From Stakelama portus (GTDB lineage: Bacteria; Pseudomonadota; Alphaproteobacteria; Sphingomonadales; Sphingomonadaceae), in NCBI RefSeq assembly GCF_003171655.1, contig NZ_QFZL01000001.1:558001-622000 (forward strand): a DNA stretch of 64,000 nt, in the 5' to 3' direction. Position numbers and translations under genes: made by a program. The first letter of the stretch is position 1. Every line of letters begins with the position of its first letter. This document shows, piece after piece, positions 18,194-26,824 of this stretch. The notes beneath the pieces were generated by a model. It saw only the letters and a program-made list of their open reading frames with translations. It made no database searches and was not told the origin of the DNA.

Positions 18194-20608
18194 ATGTCCA
18201 GCGGCCTGCTGACCTTCTATCGCGCGCTCACCCGGCACAAACTCTATGCGCTGCTCAACATCGGTGGGCTGGCACTCGGCATCGCGGTGTTCCTGGTGCT
18301 GTTCCTCTTCGTCCGGTTCGAAAAGAGCTATGACAGTTTTCCGGGGTCGGAGTATATCTGGGTGCTCGAGGAGCAATATTTCTTCCCCGGCGCGGCCGAA
18401 GGACCCTCGCTGTGGACGATGCAGGGCGAACTGGATCAGCTCAAGGCGGACTTCCCCGATCTGGTCGGCACCCGCTTCAACGGACTGACCGCAGTGGTGC
18501 GCGACGGCGATCATGTGATTTCGGAGGATGTGACGGCGGTCGACGCCAATTTCTTCGAGCTGTTCCGCTATCCGGCAGTTTCCGGCGATCCGACCGCGAC
18601 GCTGGCCGATCCCGATGGGCTGGTGCTCACGGAAAGCGCCGCGCGCAAATATTTCGGTGCGGAATCGCCGATCGGGCGCACGCTGGCGCTCGACCTCGAC
18701 GGGACGCCGTATCGCTACAAGGTGGGAGCGGTGATTCGCGACCTGCCGGCGAACACCAGCTTTACCACGACGATGTTCGTGCCCTTCCTGCGCGAGCGTT
18801 TCGGCGGGCAATGGTATGACCATTGGGGGAGTTCCAGCCTCACCACTTTCCTGTCGTTCCGCGACGCCGAAGCAGCCCAGGCATTCGCGGCGCAGCTTCC
18901 CGATTTCATCGAACGCCATGCCGGCGCCACCGACAATTTCACCAAGCCGGTTTCGAACATGTTCCGCCAGTCGATCGTGCCGCTGCACGAAATTCACCTG
19001 TTCGATGCCGCCGATCGGGCGATGGTGACCACGCTGGCCCTGGTGGGGCTGCTGACGCTGCTCATCGCGATCGTCAATTACGTCAATCTCGCCACTGCCC
19101 GTTCGGGACTGCGCGCACGCGAAGTGGCGCTGCGCAAAGTGCTTGGTGCGAGCCGAGCCAGGCTGATCCGGCAATTCATGGGCGAAGCGATTGCAACCGT
19201 CGCGCTTGCCGCGCTGATCGGTCTCGCGCTCACCGAACTGGCGCTGCCGTTCGTCAATGCGACCGGGGGGAGCAGTCTTGCGATAACCTATCTCGGCAGC
19301 GGAGGCGTGCTGCTCCCGCTGGTTGCGTTGGTGCTCGTTGTCGGCGTGGTTGCCGGCGCCTATCCTGCGCTTGCGCTGTCGGGTTTCCGCCCGGCCGCTG
19401 TCCTTGCTGCGGCGCGTGCGCCGGGTGGAGGACGCGCGGGCATCAGGCTGCGTCAGGGACTGGTCGTGCTGCAATTCGGAGTCGCCATCCTCTTCGCGAT
19501 CGGCACTACGGTGATGATCGCGCAGACGGCGCATGTCCGCTCGGCCGATCTTGGCTTCCAGCGCGATGGGCTGTTCATCGTTGCGTCCTATGTCAACGCC
19601 AGCCAGCAGCAGCAGGACACGCTATTGCGTGAATTTGCCGAGGTTCCCGGCGTCACTTCGGTCACCCGTGCCAACAATTCTCCGGGCTGGCAATATGAAA
19701 GGAATTCGAGCAATTTTCATCGTCTCGATCGGCCCGATCTTTCGCCTTCGATCCTGTCGGTGCCGGTCGGCGAGAATTATTTCGCTACCTTTGGCGCGCG
19801 ATTGCGTGCCGGACGACTGTTCGACAGCGCCAATCGCGCCGGCGACGACACAGCGGAAGAGGCACAGGGGGCCACACGGAACGTCGTCCTCAACGAAACC
19901 GCAGTGCACGAACTCGGATTTCCGAACGCACAGGCGGCGGTGGGGGCGCTCATCACGGACGGTGGACGCGAAAATCGCGTTGTCGGCGTGGTCGAGGATA
20001 TGCGTTTCGACACCCCGCGTGAGCGCGTGCGACCGATGCTCTATATGCTGAACACGGTACATCCCTGGGGGCCGCTTGCGACGGTGCGCTATCGCGGCAT
20101 GGCGCCCGCGCAGATCGAGGGCGCGCTCGAATCGGTATGGAACCGCGTGGTTCCCGGCGTGCCGTTCGAGGGCGAAACCGTCGAAAGTTCGCTCTACGAA
20201 CGCTATTACAAACAGGACGCGCAGCGCGCGAACATCTTCACCATGGGCGCGGTACTGGCGGTGCTGATCGGGTGCATCGGCCTCTATGGCCTGGCCGCGT
20301 TCGATACGACGCGGCGGATCAAGGAAATCGGTATCCGCAAGACGCTCGGCGCATCGACATGGGACGTCATGCGACTATTGCTCGGGCGGTTCCTGCAACC
20401 GGTGTTGTTCGCCAATCTTATCGCCTGGCCGCTCGCATATTTCGCGCTGCGCGGCTGGCTGTCGGGCTTCGACGATCGCATTGCGCTCTCGCCGCTCTAT
20501 TTCCTGCTGGCTTCCGTCGTGGCGACGCTGATCGCGGTTCTGACGATCATTGGTCAGAGCTGGAAAGTCGCCCGAGCCGAACCTGCGCGCGCGTTGCGCT
20601 ACGAATGA
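18194..20608 (+). CDS. FtsX/MacB-type ABC permease, double domain
   Basis: An 804-residue permease with eight predicted transmembrane helices in two FtsX-like units. Each unit has one helix, a large periplasmic MacB-type core domain, and a three-helix bundle. The bundles contain matching motifs: LRAREVALRKVLGASRARLIRQFMGEA near residue 310 and IKEIGIRKTLGASTWDVMRLLLGRF near residue 715. An N-terminal ALTRHKLYALLNIGGLALGIAVF segment is typical. This duplicated architecture is common in systems paired with NtrC-like regulators in Proteobacteria and Bacteroidetes. It ends the operon; the 321-bp gap to dnaX follows. Confidence 0.92.
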   Translation: MSSGLLTFYRALTRHKLYALLNIGGLALGIAVFLVLFLFVRFEKSYDSFPGSEYIWVLEEQYFFPGAAEGPSLWTMQGELDQLKADFPDLVGTRFNGLTAVVRDGDHVISEDVTAVDANFFELFRYPAVSGDPTATLADPDGLVLTESAARKYFGAESPIGRTLALDLDGTPYRYKVGAVIRDLPANTSFTTTMFVPFLRERFGGQWYDHWGSSSLTTFLSFRDAEAAQAFAAQLPDFIERHAGATDNFTKPVSNMFRQSIVPLHEIHLFDAADRAMVTTLALVGLLTLLIAIVNYVNLATARSGLRAREVALRKVLGASRARLIRQFMGEAIATVALAALIGLALTELALPFVNATGGSSLAITYLGSGGVLLPLVALVLVVGVVAGAYPALALSGFRPAAVLAAARAPGGGRAGIRLRQGLVVLQFGVAILFAIGTTVMIAQTAHVRSADLGFQRDGLFIVASYVNASQQQQDTLLREFAEVPGVTSVTRANNSPGWQYERNSSNFHRLDRPDLSPSILSVPVGENYFATFGARLRAGRLFDSANRAGDDTAEEAQGATRNVVLNETAVHELGFPNAQAAVGALITDGGRENRVVGVVEDMRFDTPRERVRPMLYMLNTVHPWGPLATVRYRGMAPAQIEGALESVWNRVVPGVPFEGETVESSLYERYYKQDAQRANIFTMGAVLAVLIGCIGLYGLAAFDTTRRIKEIGIRKTLGASTWDVMRLLLGRFLQPVLFANLIAWPLAYFALRGWLSGFDDRIALSPLYFLLASVVATLIAVLTIIGQSWKVARAEPARALRYE

Positions 20609-20929
20609 CGGGACTGCGGCGCAGCCGGGAAAAAGGCCAGGCCCTGCAAATCGCCAGTCGAACTTGCGATGTCCGCCATGCATAGCGTGACAAAAACGTA
20701 CGAATGTCGGTAGTCAGGGCGCATTCCTGCCATTCCTCATCCCTCTGTCCTACATCCCCCAACCCGTGCTAGCGGCGCACCCATGCAGATCGGTTCGCGT
20801 ATAATCGCCGTTTCTCCCGCGCGTGCGCACATGCCCGCGCCCGCGCGTGTTCGTGCGACTCACTGCGAACTTTGCACGCAAAACCGTGGCTTCGACATTG
20901 CGCTCCGCACGCACTAGATTGGGGCCAGC
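20609..20929. other. Intergenic region before dnaX
   Basis: The 321-bp gap holds no convincing gene. A perfect TATAAT lies at about 20800-20805 within GTTCGCGTATAATCG, a likely -10 element for dnaX, although no good -35 is seen. It is followed by a GC-rich alternating purine/pyrimidine tract (20820-20850) and the 34-bp repeat at 20853-20886. A 44-codon frame starting at the ATG near 20783 spans the repeat, but nothing supports translation. I looked for SRP RNA, which sits near dnaX in some bacteria, and saw no GGAAGCA-type core. Confidence 0.5.
20853..20886 (+). repeat. 34-bp repeat, copy A (dnaX upstream)
   Basis: A 34-bp sequence beginning GTGCGACTCACTGCGAACTT and ending GCACGCAAAACCG matches copy B at 26707-26740 (opposite strand) at 30 of 34 positions without gaps. 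A GC-rich tract containing GCGCCCGCGCG precedes both copies. Its 3' end lies 43 bp before the dnaX ATG. Confidence 0.75.
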
Positions 20930-22603
20930 ATGACCGATTCCTCGCTTGGCCTTGATGAACCGCCCCAGCCGCAATCGGCTGAGGCATATCGCGTGCTCGC
21001 GCGCAAATATCGCCCGAAAACCTTTTCGGAACTGATCGGCCAGGATGCGATGGTCACCACGCTGGGCAACGCGATCAAGCGCGACCGGCTGGCGCATGCG
21101 TTCCTGCTCACCGGGGTGCGCGGGGTGGGAAAGACCTCGACTGCGCGGCTGATCGCCAAGGCGCTCAATTGCATCGGGCCGGACGGGCAGGGCGGACCGA
21201 CGATCGATCCGTGCGGCGTGTGCGAACCGTGCCGCGCCATTTCCGAAGGGCGGCATATCGACGTCATCGAAATGGACGCCGCCAGCCATACCGGCATCGA
21301 CGATGTGCGCGAGATTATCGAGGCGTCGCGCTATGCTGCGGTTTCGGCGCGCTACAAGATCTACATCATCGACGAAGTCCATATGCTGTCGAAAGCGGCG
21401 TTCAACGGGCTGCTCAAGACGCTCGAAGAACCGCCGAGCCATGTGAAATTCCTGTTCGCGACCACCGAAGTGCACAAGGTGCCGGTGACGGTGCTGTCGC
21501 GCTGCCAGCGGTTCGATCTGCGCCGCATCCCCGCCGAATTGCTCGCCACCCATTTCGCGCATGTCGTCGAGGCCGAGGGCGTGACTGCCGAGCCGGAGGC
21601 GCTGGCACTGATCGCCCGCGCGGCCGAAGGATCGGCCCGCGACGGCCTCTCGATCCTCGATCAGGCGATTGCCCATGCCGATATCGAAGGCGGCGGCGTG
21701 CGCGCCGATGTGGTGCGCGCGATGCTGGGCCTGTCCGATCGCGGCGCGATCCGCGACCTGTTCGGCCTGTTGCTCAAGGGTGAGGGGCAGGGCGCGCTGC
21801 GGGTGCTGCGCGCGCAATATGACCTTGGCGTCGATCCGCAGGCGGTGCTCAAGACATTGCTCGAAACCGTCCATGCCGTCACGCTGGCCAAGCTGGGCAC
21901 GCCGCCTCAGCCGGGCCAGTCGGGTGAGGAAGTGCGCGATCTGGAGGAGTGGGCGGCCGCCCTGTCTTTCCCGGCGTTGCACCGCCTGTGGCAATTGATG
22001 CTGCGCGGCCATGATGAAGTCGCACGCGCGGCCTTGCCGATCGAAAGCTGCGAAATGGCACTGTTGCGCGTCATTCACGCGTCGCAATTGCCCGATCCGG
22101 GCGATCTCGCGCGGCGGCTGGCTTCGGGCGAAATGCCCGCCGGCGCGCCGCCCGCCCCGCAATCGGCCTCCGCGCCGCCCACTGCGCCGGTTGCGCAGAA
22201 TCAACCTGCGCCGGAGCCTCAGCCGCCTGCGCTGCCCGCTGATCTGGCCGGGCTCGCGCAATTGCTGCAGGACCGCAATCGCTTCGCGCTGGCCGAGGAA
22301 GTGCGGTCCATCGTGCGCGTCGTTACCTATGAAGCGCCGCGCATCGATTTCGCGGCGGCGCGCAATCTTCCCTATGATTTCCTGCGCGAGCTCGGTGCCG
22401 CGCTGCGCGAAATCACGGGCGTCAATTGGCAAGTGAAAGTCGTGGAAGGCGAAGGCCAGCCCACGCTACGCGAACAGGGTGAAGCTGCGGAGGCGGCGGA
22501 AAAGGCCGCCGTGCTCGCTTCGCCGGTGGTCGCGGCGGCGATGGAGGCGTTTCCGGGCGCCGAGCTGGTCGGCTGGAAACGCAGCAGGAGCAACGGAATA
22601 TGA
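20930..22603 (+). CDS. dnaX: DNA polymerase III subunit gamma/tau
   Basis: A 557-residue clamp-loader ATPase. The N-terminal AAA+ module starts with [20 protein letters not shown] and shows Walker A ([10 protein letters not shown], about residues 64-73), a zinc-binding set of cysteines (CGVCEPC with an upstream Cys), [12 protein letters not shown] as Walker B/sensor region and the [10 protein letters not shown] motif. A Pro/Ala-rich linker (residues 400-435) leads to a tau-like C-terminal domain. It loads the beta clamp at the replication fork. The stop overlaps the ybaB start by four bases (ATGA). Confidence 0.96.
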   Translation: MTDSSLGLDEPPQPQSAEAYRVLARKYRPKTFSELIGQDAMVTTLGNAIKRDRLAHAFLLTGVRGVGKTSTARLIAKALNCIGPDGQGGPTIDPCGVCEPCRAISEGRHIDVIEMDAASHTGIDDVREIIEASRYAAVSARYKIYIIDEVHMLSKAAFNGLLKTLEEPPSHVKFLFATTEVHKVPVTVLSRCQRFDLRRIPAELLATHFAHVVEAEGVTAEPEALALIARAAEGSARDGLSILDQAIAHADIEGGGVRADVVRAMLGLSDRGAIRDLFGLLLKGEGQGALRVLRAQYDLGVDPQAVLKTLLETVHAVTLAKLGTPPQPGQSGEEVRDLEEWAAALSFPALHRLWQLMLRGHDEVARAALPIESCEMALLRVIHASQLPDPGDLARRLASGEMPAGAPPAPQSASAPPTAPVAQNQPAPEPQPPALPADLAGLAQLLQDRNRFALAEEVRSIVRVVTYEAPRIDFAAARNLPYDFLRELGAALREITGVNWQVKVVEGEGQPTLREQGEAAEAAEKAAVLASPVVAAAMEAFPGAELVGWKRSRSNGI

Positions 22604-22923
22604 AGAATCTCGAAGAAATCATGGCGATGGCGCAGAACGTCCAGGCCGAATTGCAAAAGGCGCAGGAAAGCCTCGACACGATCGAGGTCGAAGGCGTGTC
22701 GGGTGGCGGCCTGGTCAAGGTGCGCGCCTCTGCCAAGGGGCGGATTCTGGGCGTCGATATCGACGATTCACTGCTCCAGCCGTCCGAAAAGGGCATGCTT
22801 GAGGACTTGATCGCGGCTGCGCTCAACGATGCCCGCGCCCGCGCCGATGCCGCCTCGCAGGAACAAATGTCCAAGATGACCAGCGGCTTGCCGCTCCCGC
22901 CGGGATTCAAGCTGCCTTTCTAA
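22600..22923 (+). CDS. ybaB: YbaB/EbfC nucleoid-associated protein
   Basis: A 107-residue protein of the YbaB/EbfC family, small dimeric DNA-binding proteins. Typical segments are [18 protein letters not shown] at the N-terminus, [18 protein letters not shown] in the centre, and [15 protein letters not shown] toward the end. It starts within the dnaX stop codon, the usual coupled arrangement. In many genomes recR is the third gene of this operon; here it is missing and a short membrane protein follows about 100 bp later. Confidence 0.93.
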   Translation: MKNLEEIMAMAQNVQAELQKAQESLDTIEVEGVSGGGLVKVRASAKGRILGVDIDDSLLQPSEKGMLEDLIAAALNDARARADAASQEQMSKMTSGLPLPPGFKLPF

Positions 22924-23026
22924 GGCGCTTTCCCACGGGCTTCCCGCTCCCCGGCCACACTGGCGGAACCAGCTGCGCGGTGACCGCGTTCTTGGGCCCA
23001 GTTCAGTAGCGTAAGGGAGTAGGAAT

Positions 23027-23263
23027 ATGGCCACCGAAACAACAACGACGGAATCGCCGCACACGACCGTCATCGAACGCCGCGGCAGCGGTGCCGGAAT
23101 CCTGATCGGCCTCGCGGTGCTGATCCTGGTGATCGTCGGCGCCTTTTATCTGGTCAACCGCACCAACAACGAAAACGCCCAGACCCAGGCGATCGAAGGC
23201 GCCGCGCAAAGCGTTGGCGATGCCGCCGATTCGGTTGGCGATGCGGTCAAGCCTGCCCAATAA
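23027..23263 (+). CDS. Small single-pass membrane protein
   Basis: A 78-residue protein with a polar Thr-rich N-terminus, one transmembrane helix at about residues 24-43 (GILIGLAVLILVIVGAFYLV) and a C-terminal tail with a short repeat (AAQSVGDAADSVGDAV). The ATG has GGAGTAGG close upstream, which supports translation. I do not recognise a function. It is convergent with mtgA, with only 11 bp between the stop codons. Confidence 0.65.
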   Translation: MATETTTTESPHTTVIERRGSGAGILIGLAVLILVIVGAFYLVNRTNNENAQTQAIEGAAQSVGDAADSVGDAVKPAQ

Positions 23264-23274
23264 GCAATGCACGG

Positions 23275-24279
23275 TCAGCGGATGCAGGCGTCCAGACCCT
23301 GCGTCCGCACCGTCGCGATCCGCGCGGCGATGCTGTTGGCATAACGCCGCGTAAATCCCGTCGGATTGACCCCCGCCCGCTGTTTGGGCAGCGGCAATAC
23401 GGCGGCAATCTGTGCGGCCTCGCGCGCGGTAAGCCGGTCCGCGCCATGTTTGAAGTAACGCCGCGCACCCGCTTCGACGCCATAGGTGCCGATGCCGGTC
23501 TCCGCGACGTTCAGATACACTTCCATGATCCGTCGCTTGCCCCACAGCTTTTCGATCAGGAAGGTGAACCACGCCTCCAGCCCTTTGCGGACATAGCCGC
23601 CGCCTTGCCACAGAAAGACGTTTTTTGCGGTCTGCTGGCTGATCGTCGAACCGCCGCGAATGCGGCCGCCCTGCTGGTTGCGTTTCCAGGCATTTTCCAT
23701 GGCTTGCCAGTCAAAGCCATTATGTTCGCAAAATTTGGAATCCTCCGCGCCGATCACTGCACGCGCCATGTTGGGGTCGATCCGCGACAAGGACCGCCAG
23801 CTATGGCGCGCGCCGTGGCCGCTGAAGACATCGCCGATCATCGTCAGCGTGATGGGAGGCGGCACGAAGCGATAGATGCCGACCATCGCGACCGAAAGGA
23901 GCAGGAATCCCGCCACCAGCAAAAACGCCCATTTCGCGACGCGGCGGACGATCGAGCGGCGGGGTCGCGGTGTTTTCGCGCGGGCGGGCGGGGACGGCGG
24001 AGGAACCGGGGGTAGGGGCGGTGGTGTTCGCCGTTCGCTACCGGCCGTCCCGGGCGTGCGGAGGGGTATGCCCGAAGCGCTTGCGCCGGGGAGGAAATCC
24101 TCCACCGGTCCCGTTTCCTCGGCATTCAGTGCGGACAGCGACGGCCAGCCATCGGGGTGCGTAATCTGGATATGCCGTTTTTCGGCATCGTCCGATCCGG
24201 CATCCGAAACGCCGGAACGCTTCGGCGGCGAGGAGGGGAGCGACCGCTCCTCGCCCGATTCGTCGTCATCGACGGCCAT
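23275..24279 (-). CDS. mtgA: Monofunctional peptidoglycan transglycosylase
   Basis: A 334-residue GT51 glycosyltransferase that polymerises lipid II into glycan strands. The catalytic region has AVIGAEDSKFCEHNGFDW (catalytic Glu, about residue 180), the RGGSTISQQTAKNVFLW motif and KRRIMEVYLNVAETG. A transmembrane helix lies at about residues 116-135. The cytoplasmic N-terminus of about 110 residues is much longer than in typical MtgA (about 240 residues in total). It is disordered, acidic and then proline-rich (PPPLPPVPPPSPP). No transpeptidase domain is present. Confidence 0.93.
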   Translation of the reverse strand: MAVDDDESGEERSLPSSPPKRSGVSDAGSDDAEKRHIQITHPDGWPSLSALNAEETGPVEDFLPGASASGIPLRTPGTAGSERRTPPPLPPVPPPSPPARAKTPRPRRSIVRRVAKWAFLLVAGFLLLSVAMVGIYRFVPPPITLTMIGDVFSGHGARHSWRSLSRIDPNMARAVIGAEDSKFCEHNGFDWQAMENAWKRNQQGGRIRGGSTISQQTAKNVFLWQGGGYVRKGLEAWFTFLIEKLWGKRRIMEVYLNVAETGIGTYGVEAGARRYFKHGADRLTAREAAQIAAVLPLPKQRAGVNPTGFTRRYANSIAARIATVRTQGLDACIR

Positions 24280-24312
24280 GGCGGCAGGCAGTTTCCTTGC
24301 AGGGCCGAAGGT

Positions 24313-25215
24313 TCAGGCGGTCAGCAACCGCTTTTCGCCGGCCAGACGCATCATCGCCTTTTGCAGCTTTTCGAACGCGCGAACCTCGATCTGGCGAACG
24401 CGCTCGCGGCTGACGCCATAGACCTGGCTCAGTTCCTCGAGCGTCTTGGGATCGTCGGTCAGCCGCCGTTCGGTGAGAATATGCTTCTCACGCTCGTTCA
24501 GGTCGTCCATCGCCTCGACCAGCATTTCGTGCCGGACATCGGCTTCCTGCGTTTCGGCGACGCGTTCGTCCTGCAGCGGTTCGTCGTCGGCGAGCCAATC
24601 CTGCCACTGGCTTTCGCCGTCTTCGCGCATGGGAACGTTGAGCGAGGTATCGCCGCCCATCGCCATGCGACGGTTCATCGAAATGACTTCGTCCTCGGTC
24701 ACGCCCAGATCGGTCGCGATCTTTGCCACGTCCTCGGGACGCAGATCGCCATCCTCGAACGCGTCGAGCTTGGCCTTCATCCGGCGCAGGTTGAAGAACA
24801 GCTTCTTCTGCGCGGCAGTGGTGCCCATCTTCACCAGCGACCAGCTGCGCAGGATGAATTCCTGGATCGACGCGCGGATCCACCACATCGCATAGGTGGC
24901 GAGGCGGAAGCCGCGATCGGGTTCGAATTTCTTCACGCCCTGCATCAGGCCGATATTGCCTTCGCTGATCAGCTCGCTGACCGGCAGGCCATAGCCGCGA
25001 TAGCCCATGGCGATCTTGGCCACGAGCCGCAGATGGCTGGTTACCAGCTGCGCCGCCGCATCGGTGTCGCCATGCTCCTGAAAGCGCTTGGCGAGCATAT
25101 ATTCCTGTTCCGGGGCCAAGATCGGAAATTTCTTGATCTCGGCCAGATAGCGGTTGAGGCTTGCCTCTCCGCCAAGAGCGGGGATCGTCGCAGGGACGTT
25201 GCTGCCGCTAGCCAT
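24313..25215 (-). CDS. rpoH: RNA polymerase sigma-32 factor
   Basis: A 300-residue heat-shock sigma factor. Region 2 includes LRLVAKIAMGYRGYGLPVSELISEGN and FATYAMWWIRA-like LATYAMWWIRASIQEF. The RpoH box is present (QKKLFFNLRRMKAKL, near residue 130). Region 4 ends with the HTH TLEELSQVYGVSRERVRQIE. The start at 25215 (MASGSN) is preferred because GGGAGAA lies nine bases upstream; an ATG two codons earlier and a 19-residue extension are alternatives. It follows rluD by 62 bp on the same strand, a neighbourhood common in alphaproteobacteria. Confidence 0.96.
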   Translation of the reverse strand: MASGSNVPATIPALGGEASLNRYLAEIKKFPILAPEQEYMLAKRFQEHGDTDAAAQLVTSHLRLVAKIAMGYRGYGLPVSELISEGNIGLMQGVKKFEPDRGFRLATYAMWWIRASIQEFILRSWSLVKMGTTAAQKKLFFNLRRMKAKLDAFEDGDLRPEDVAKIATDLGVTEDEVISMNRRMAMGGDTSLNVPMREDGESQWQDWLADDEPLQDERVAETQEADVRHEMLVEAMDDLNEREKHILTERRLTDDPKTLEELSQVYGVSRERVRQIEVRAFEKLQKAMMRLAGEKRLLTA

Positions 25216-25277
25216 GATCATTTCTCCCTTCGGATGCTCTGGGGCCGGTCGCTTCCTGTGCGATCGTACCACCTAGT

Positions 25278-26225
25278 CTATACGAGAAGCTTATCGAACA
25301 GTTCCTGCATGTCTGCAGGCATTTCGCTGTCAAACGCTAAAGCGTTACTTTTAATCGGGTGAATGAACCCGAGATGCGCCGCGTGCAAGGCCTGCCGCCC
25401 GAAACCGAGCTGTTCGAGCACAGGGCGGTGCGTCGCGCGAGTACGAGAATATACAGGATCTCCCAGCAACGCATGGCCGATCGATGCCATATGCACGCGA
25501 ACCTGATGCGTGCGCCCGGTTTCGAGCCGGCATTCGACCAGTGCGGATTCGCGCAGCGGCTTCACCATCTTGTAATGCGTCACTGCGCGCTTGCCGCCGT
25601 TGACGATCGCAATTTTCTTGCGGTTGCTGGGCGACCGCGCCAGTGGCGCGTCGACCGTGCCCTGAGTCGGGCTGGGCAGCCCGGCGACGATCGCGCGATA
25701 GCGCCGGTCGATGCTGTGCGCCTTGAACTGGCGGGCCAGTCCCTCATGCGCCCGGTCATGCTTGGCAGCGACCATCAGCCCCGACGTATCCTTGTCGATG
25801 CGATGGACGATGCCGGGCCGGGCAACGCCGCCGATGCCGGACAATTGCCCCGCGCAATGGTGCAGCAGCGCGTTGACCAGCGTGCCGTCCGGATTGCCCG
25901 CGGCGGGATGGACGACCAGCCCGGCGGGCTTGTTCACCACGATCAGATGTTCGTCCTCGAACACCACGTCGAGCGCGATGTCCTGCGCTTCGTTATGGGC
26001 GGGTTCGGGTTCGGGTACGCTGACCTGAAACCGCAGCCCCGAAGCGATCTTGCGCGAAGGATCGCGGACAAGACCATCGGGCCCGGCAACATTTCCGGTG
26101 GAGATCAGCGCCTTCACGCGCTCGCGCGAAAGCATGGGCAGGGCGTCGGCAAGCGCGCGATCCAGACGCCAGCCATTTGCTGCATCCGCGATCACGGCCT
26201 CGACTATCGCTACCCCCCGATCCAT
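25278..26225 (-). CDS. rluD: RluA-family 23S rRNA pseudouridine synthase
   Basis: A 315-residue enzyme with an N-terminal S4 RNA-binding domain (RLDRALADALPMLSRERVKALISTGNV, residues 20-46) and a pseudouridine synthase domain. The catalytic Asp lies in VHRIDKDTSGLMVAAK near residue 142. NKPAGLVVHPAAGN and GRTHQVRVHMASIGHALLGDPVY are other family motifs. RluD modifies helix 69 of 23S rRNA; assignment to RluD rather than RluC rests on the S4 domain and remembered similarity. It is divergent from the JAMM gene with 12 bp between starts, so their promoters must overlap. Confidence 0.9.
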   Translation of the reverse strand: MDRGVAIVEAVIADAANGWRLDRALADALPMLSRERVKALISTGNVAGPDGLVRDPSRKIASGLRFQVSVPEPEPAHNEAQDIALDVVFEDEHLIVVNKPAGLVVHPAAGNPDGTLVNALLHHCAGQLSGIGGVARPGIVHRIDKDTSGLMVAAKHDRAHEGLARQFKAHSIDRRYRAIVAGLPSPTQGTVDAPLARSPSNRKKIAIVNGGKRAVTHYKMVKPLRESALVECRLETGRTHQVRVHMASIGHALLGDPVYSRTRATHRPVLEQLGFGRQALHAAHLGFIHPIKSNALAFDSEMPADMQELFDKLLV

Positions 26226-26237
26226 TATGTGTCCTAG

Positions 26238-26651
26238 ATGGATATGACGGTTCGAATTTCAAGAAGTCTGATCGACGAAATCGACGCTGCCGCCGCCGCC
26301 GCTGCGCCGCACGAAGCATGCGGGCTGCTGTTTGGCCGGGGCGATGCGATCACGGCGTGGAAACCCGCCGAAAATGTTGCCGTGACGCCCGAAACCCATT
26401 TCGAAATCGATCCCGCCGCGCTGTTCGCTGCGATCCGGGCGGAGCGGGCTGGTGGCCCGCCGCTGATCGGATATTGGCACTCGCACCCCAATGGCGATGC
26501 CGCGCCATCGCCGACCGATGCGGCGATGGCGGCACCCGACGGCAAATTATGGGTGATCGTCGCCCGCGGCGCGGCGACATGCTGGCGCGCAGTAGCACAG
26601 GGCAGTCGCCATGGCCGTTTCGATCCGGTCGCGCTGACGCCCTTTGCCTGA
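26238..26651 (+). CDS. Stand-alone JAMM/MPN metallopeptidase
   Basis: A 137-residue Mov34/MPN/PAD-1 (JAMM) domain with all zinc-site residues: E26 (HEACGLLFG), H81 and H83 (YWHSHPNG) and D94 (SPTD), in the exact H-x-H-x10-D spacing. JAMM enzymes cleave isopeptide or peptide bonds after ubiquitin-like or sulfur-carrier proteins. Bacterial single-domain members sometimes process ThiS/MoaD-like carriers. No ThiS, MoaD or E1-like gene is present in this window, so the substrate is open. It is divergently transcribed from rluD. Confidence 0.9.
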   Translation: MDMTVRISRSLIDEIDAAAAAAAPHEACGLLFGRGDAITAWKPAENVAVTPETHFEIDPAALFAAIRAERAGGPPLIGYWHSHPNGDAAPSPTDAAMAAPDGKLWVIVARGAATCWRAVAQGSRHGRFDPVALTPFA

Positions 26652-26706
26652 TTGCGGGCGTGGGTCGCCTGATTTCCGGTGTGGCGGCGCCTTTGCGAGA
26701 AAAGCG

Positions 26707-26740
26707 CGGTTTTGCGTGCCAAGTTCGCACTGGTTCGCAC
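26707..26740 (-). repeat. 34-bp repeat, copy B
   Basis: On the minus strand this reads GTGCGAACCAGTGCGAACTT and continues to GCACGCAAAACCG. It aligns without gaps to copy A at 20853-20886 with four mismatches. The 23-bp core starting TGCGAACTT differs at only one base. Confidence 0.75.
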
Positions 26741-26809
26741 CGCAGCATGCGCGCGCGGGCGCACACATGCGCGCGCGCGAGGCATCGATATCGGGACAGG
26801 TGCAAACGT

Positions 26810-26824
26810 GAACATATAGGGAAC
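26810..26824. promoter_or_regulatory. Possible LexA (SOS) box
   Basis: The minus strand reads GTTCCCTATATGTTC, an exact GTTC-N7-GTTC as used by alphaproteobacterial LexA. Eight fixed bases are expected about twice by chance in 64 kb on both strands, and no known SOS gene is adjacent, so this is tentative. Confidence 0.25.

Noticed and set aside
20783-20917. 44-codon frame upstream of dnaX spanning repeat copy A
   Set aside because: No ribosome-binding site. Copy B has an equivalent frame, but it runs without a stop into antisense coding sequence, so the shared residues follow from the DNA repeat.
20609-20929. SRP (4.5S) RNA gene next to dnaX
   Set aside because: Expected by analogy with other bacteria, but no domain IV-like GGAAGCA core is visible on either strand.
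26234-26815. Minus-strand frame starting at the LexA-like site and running through JAMM
   Set aside because: It overlaps a well-supported metallopeptidase gene in antisense over most of its length and has no recognisable motif.
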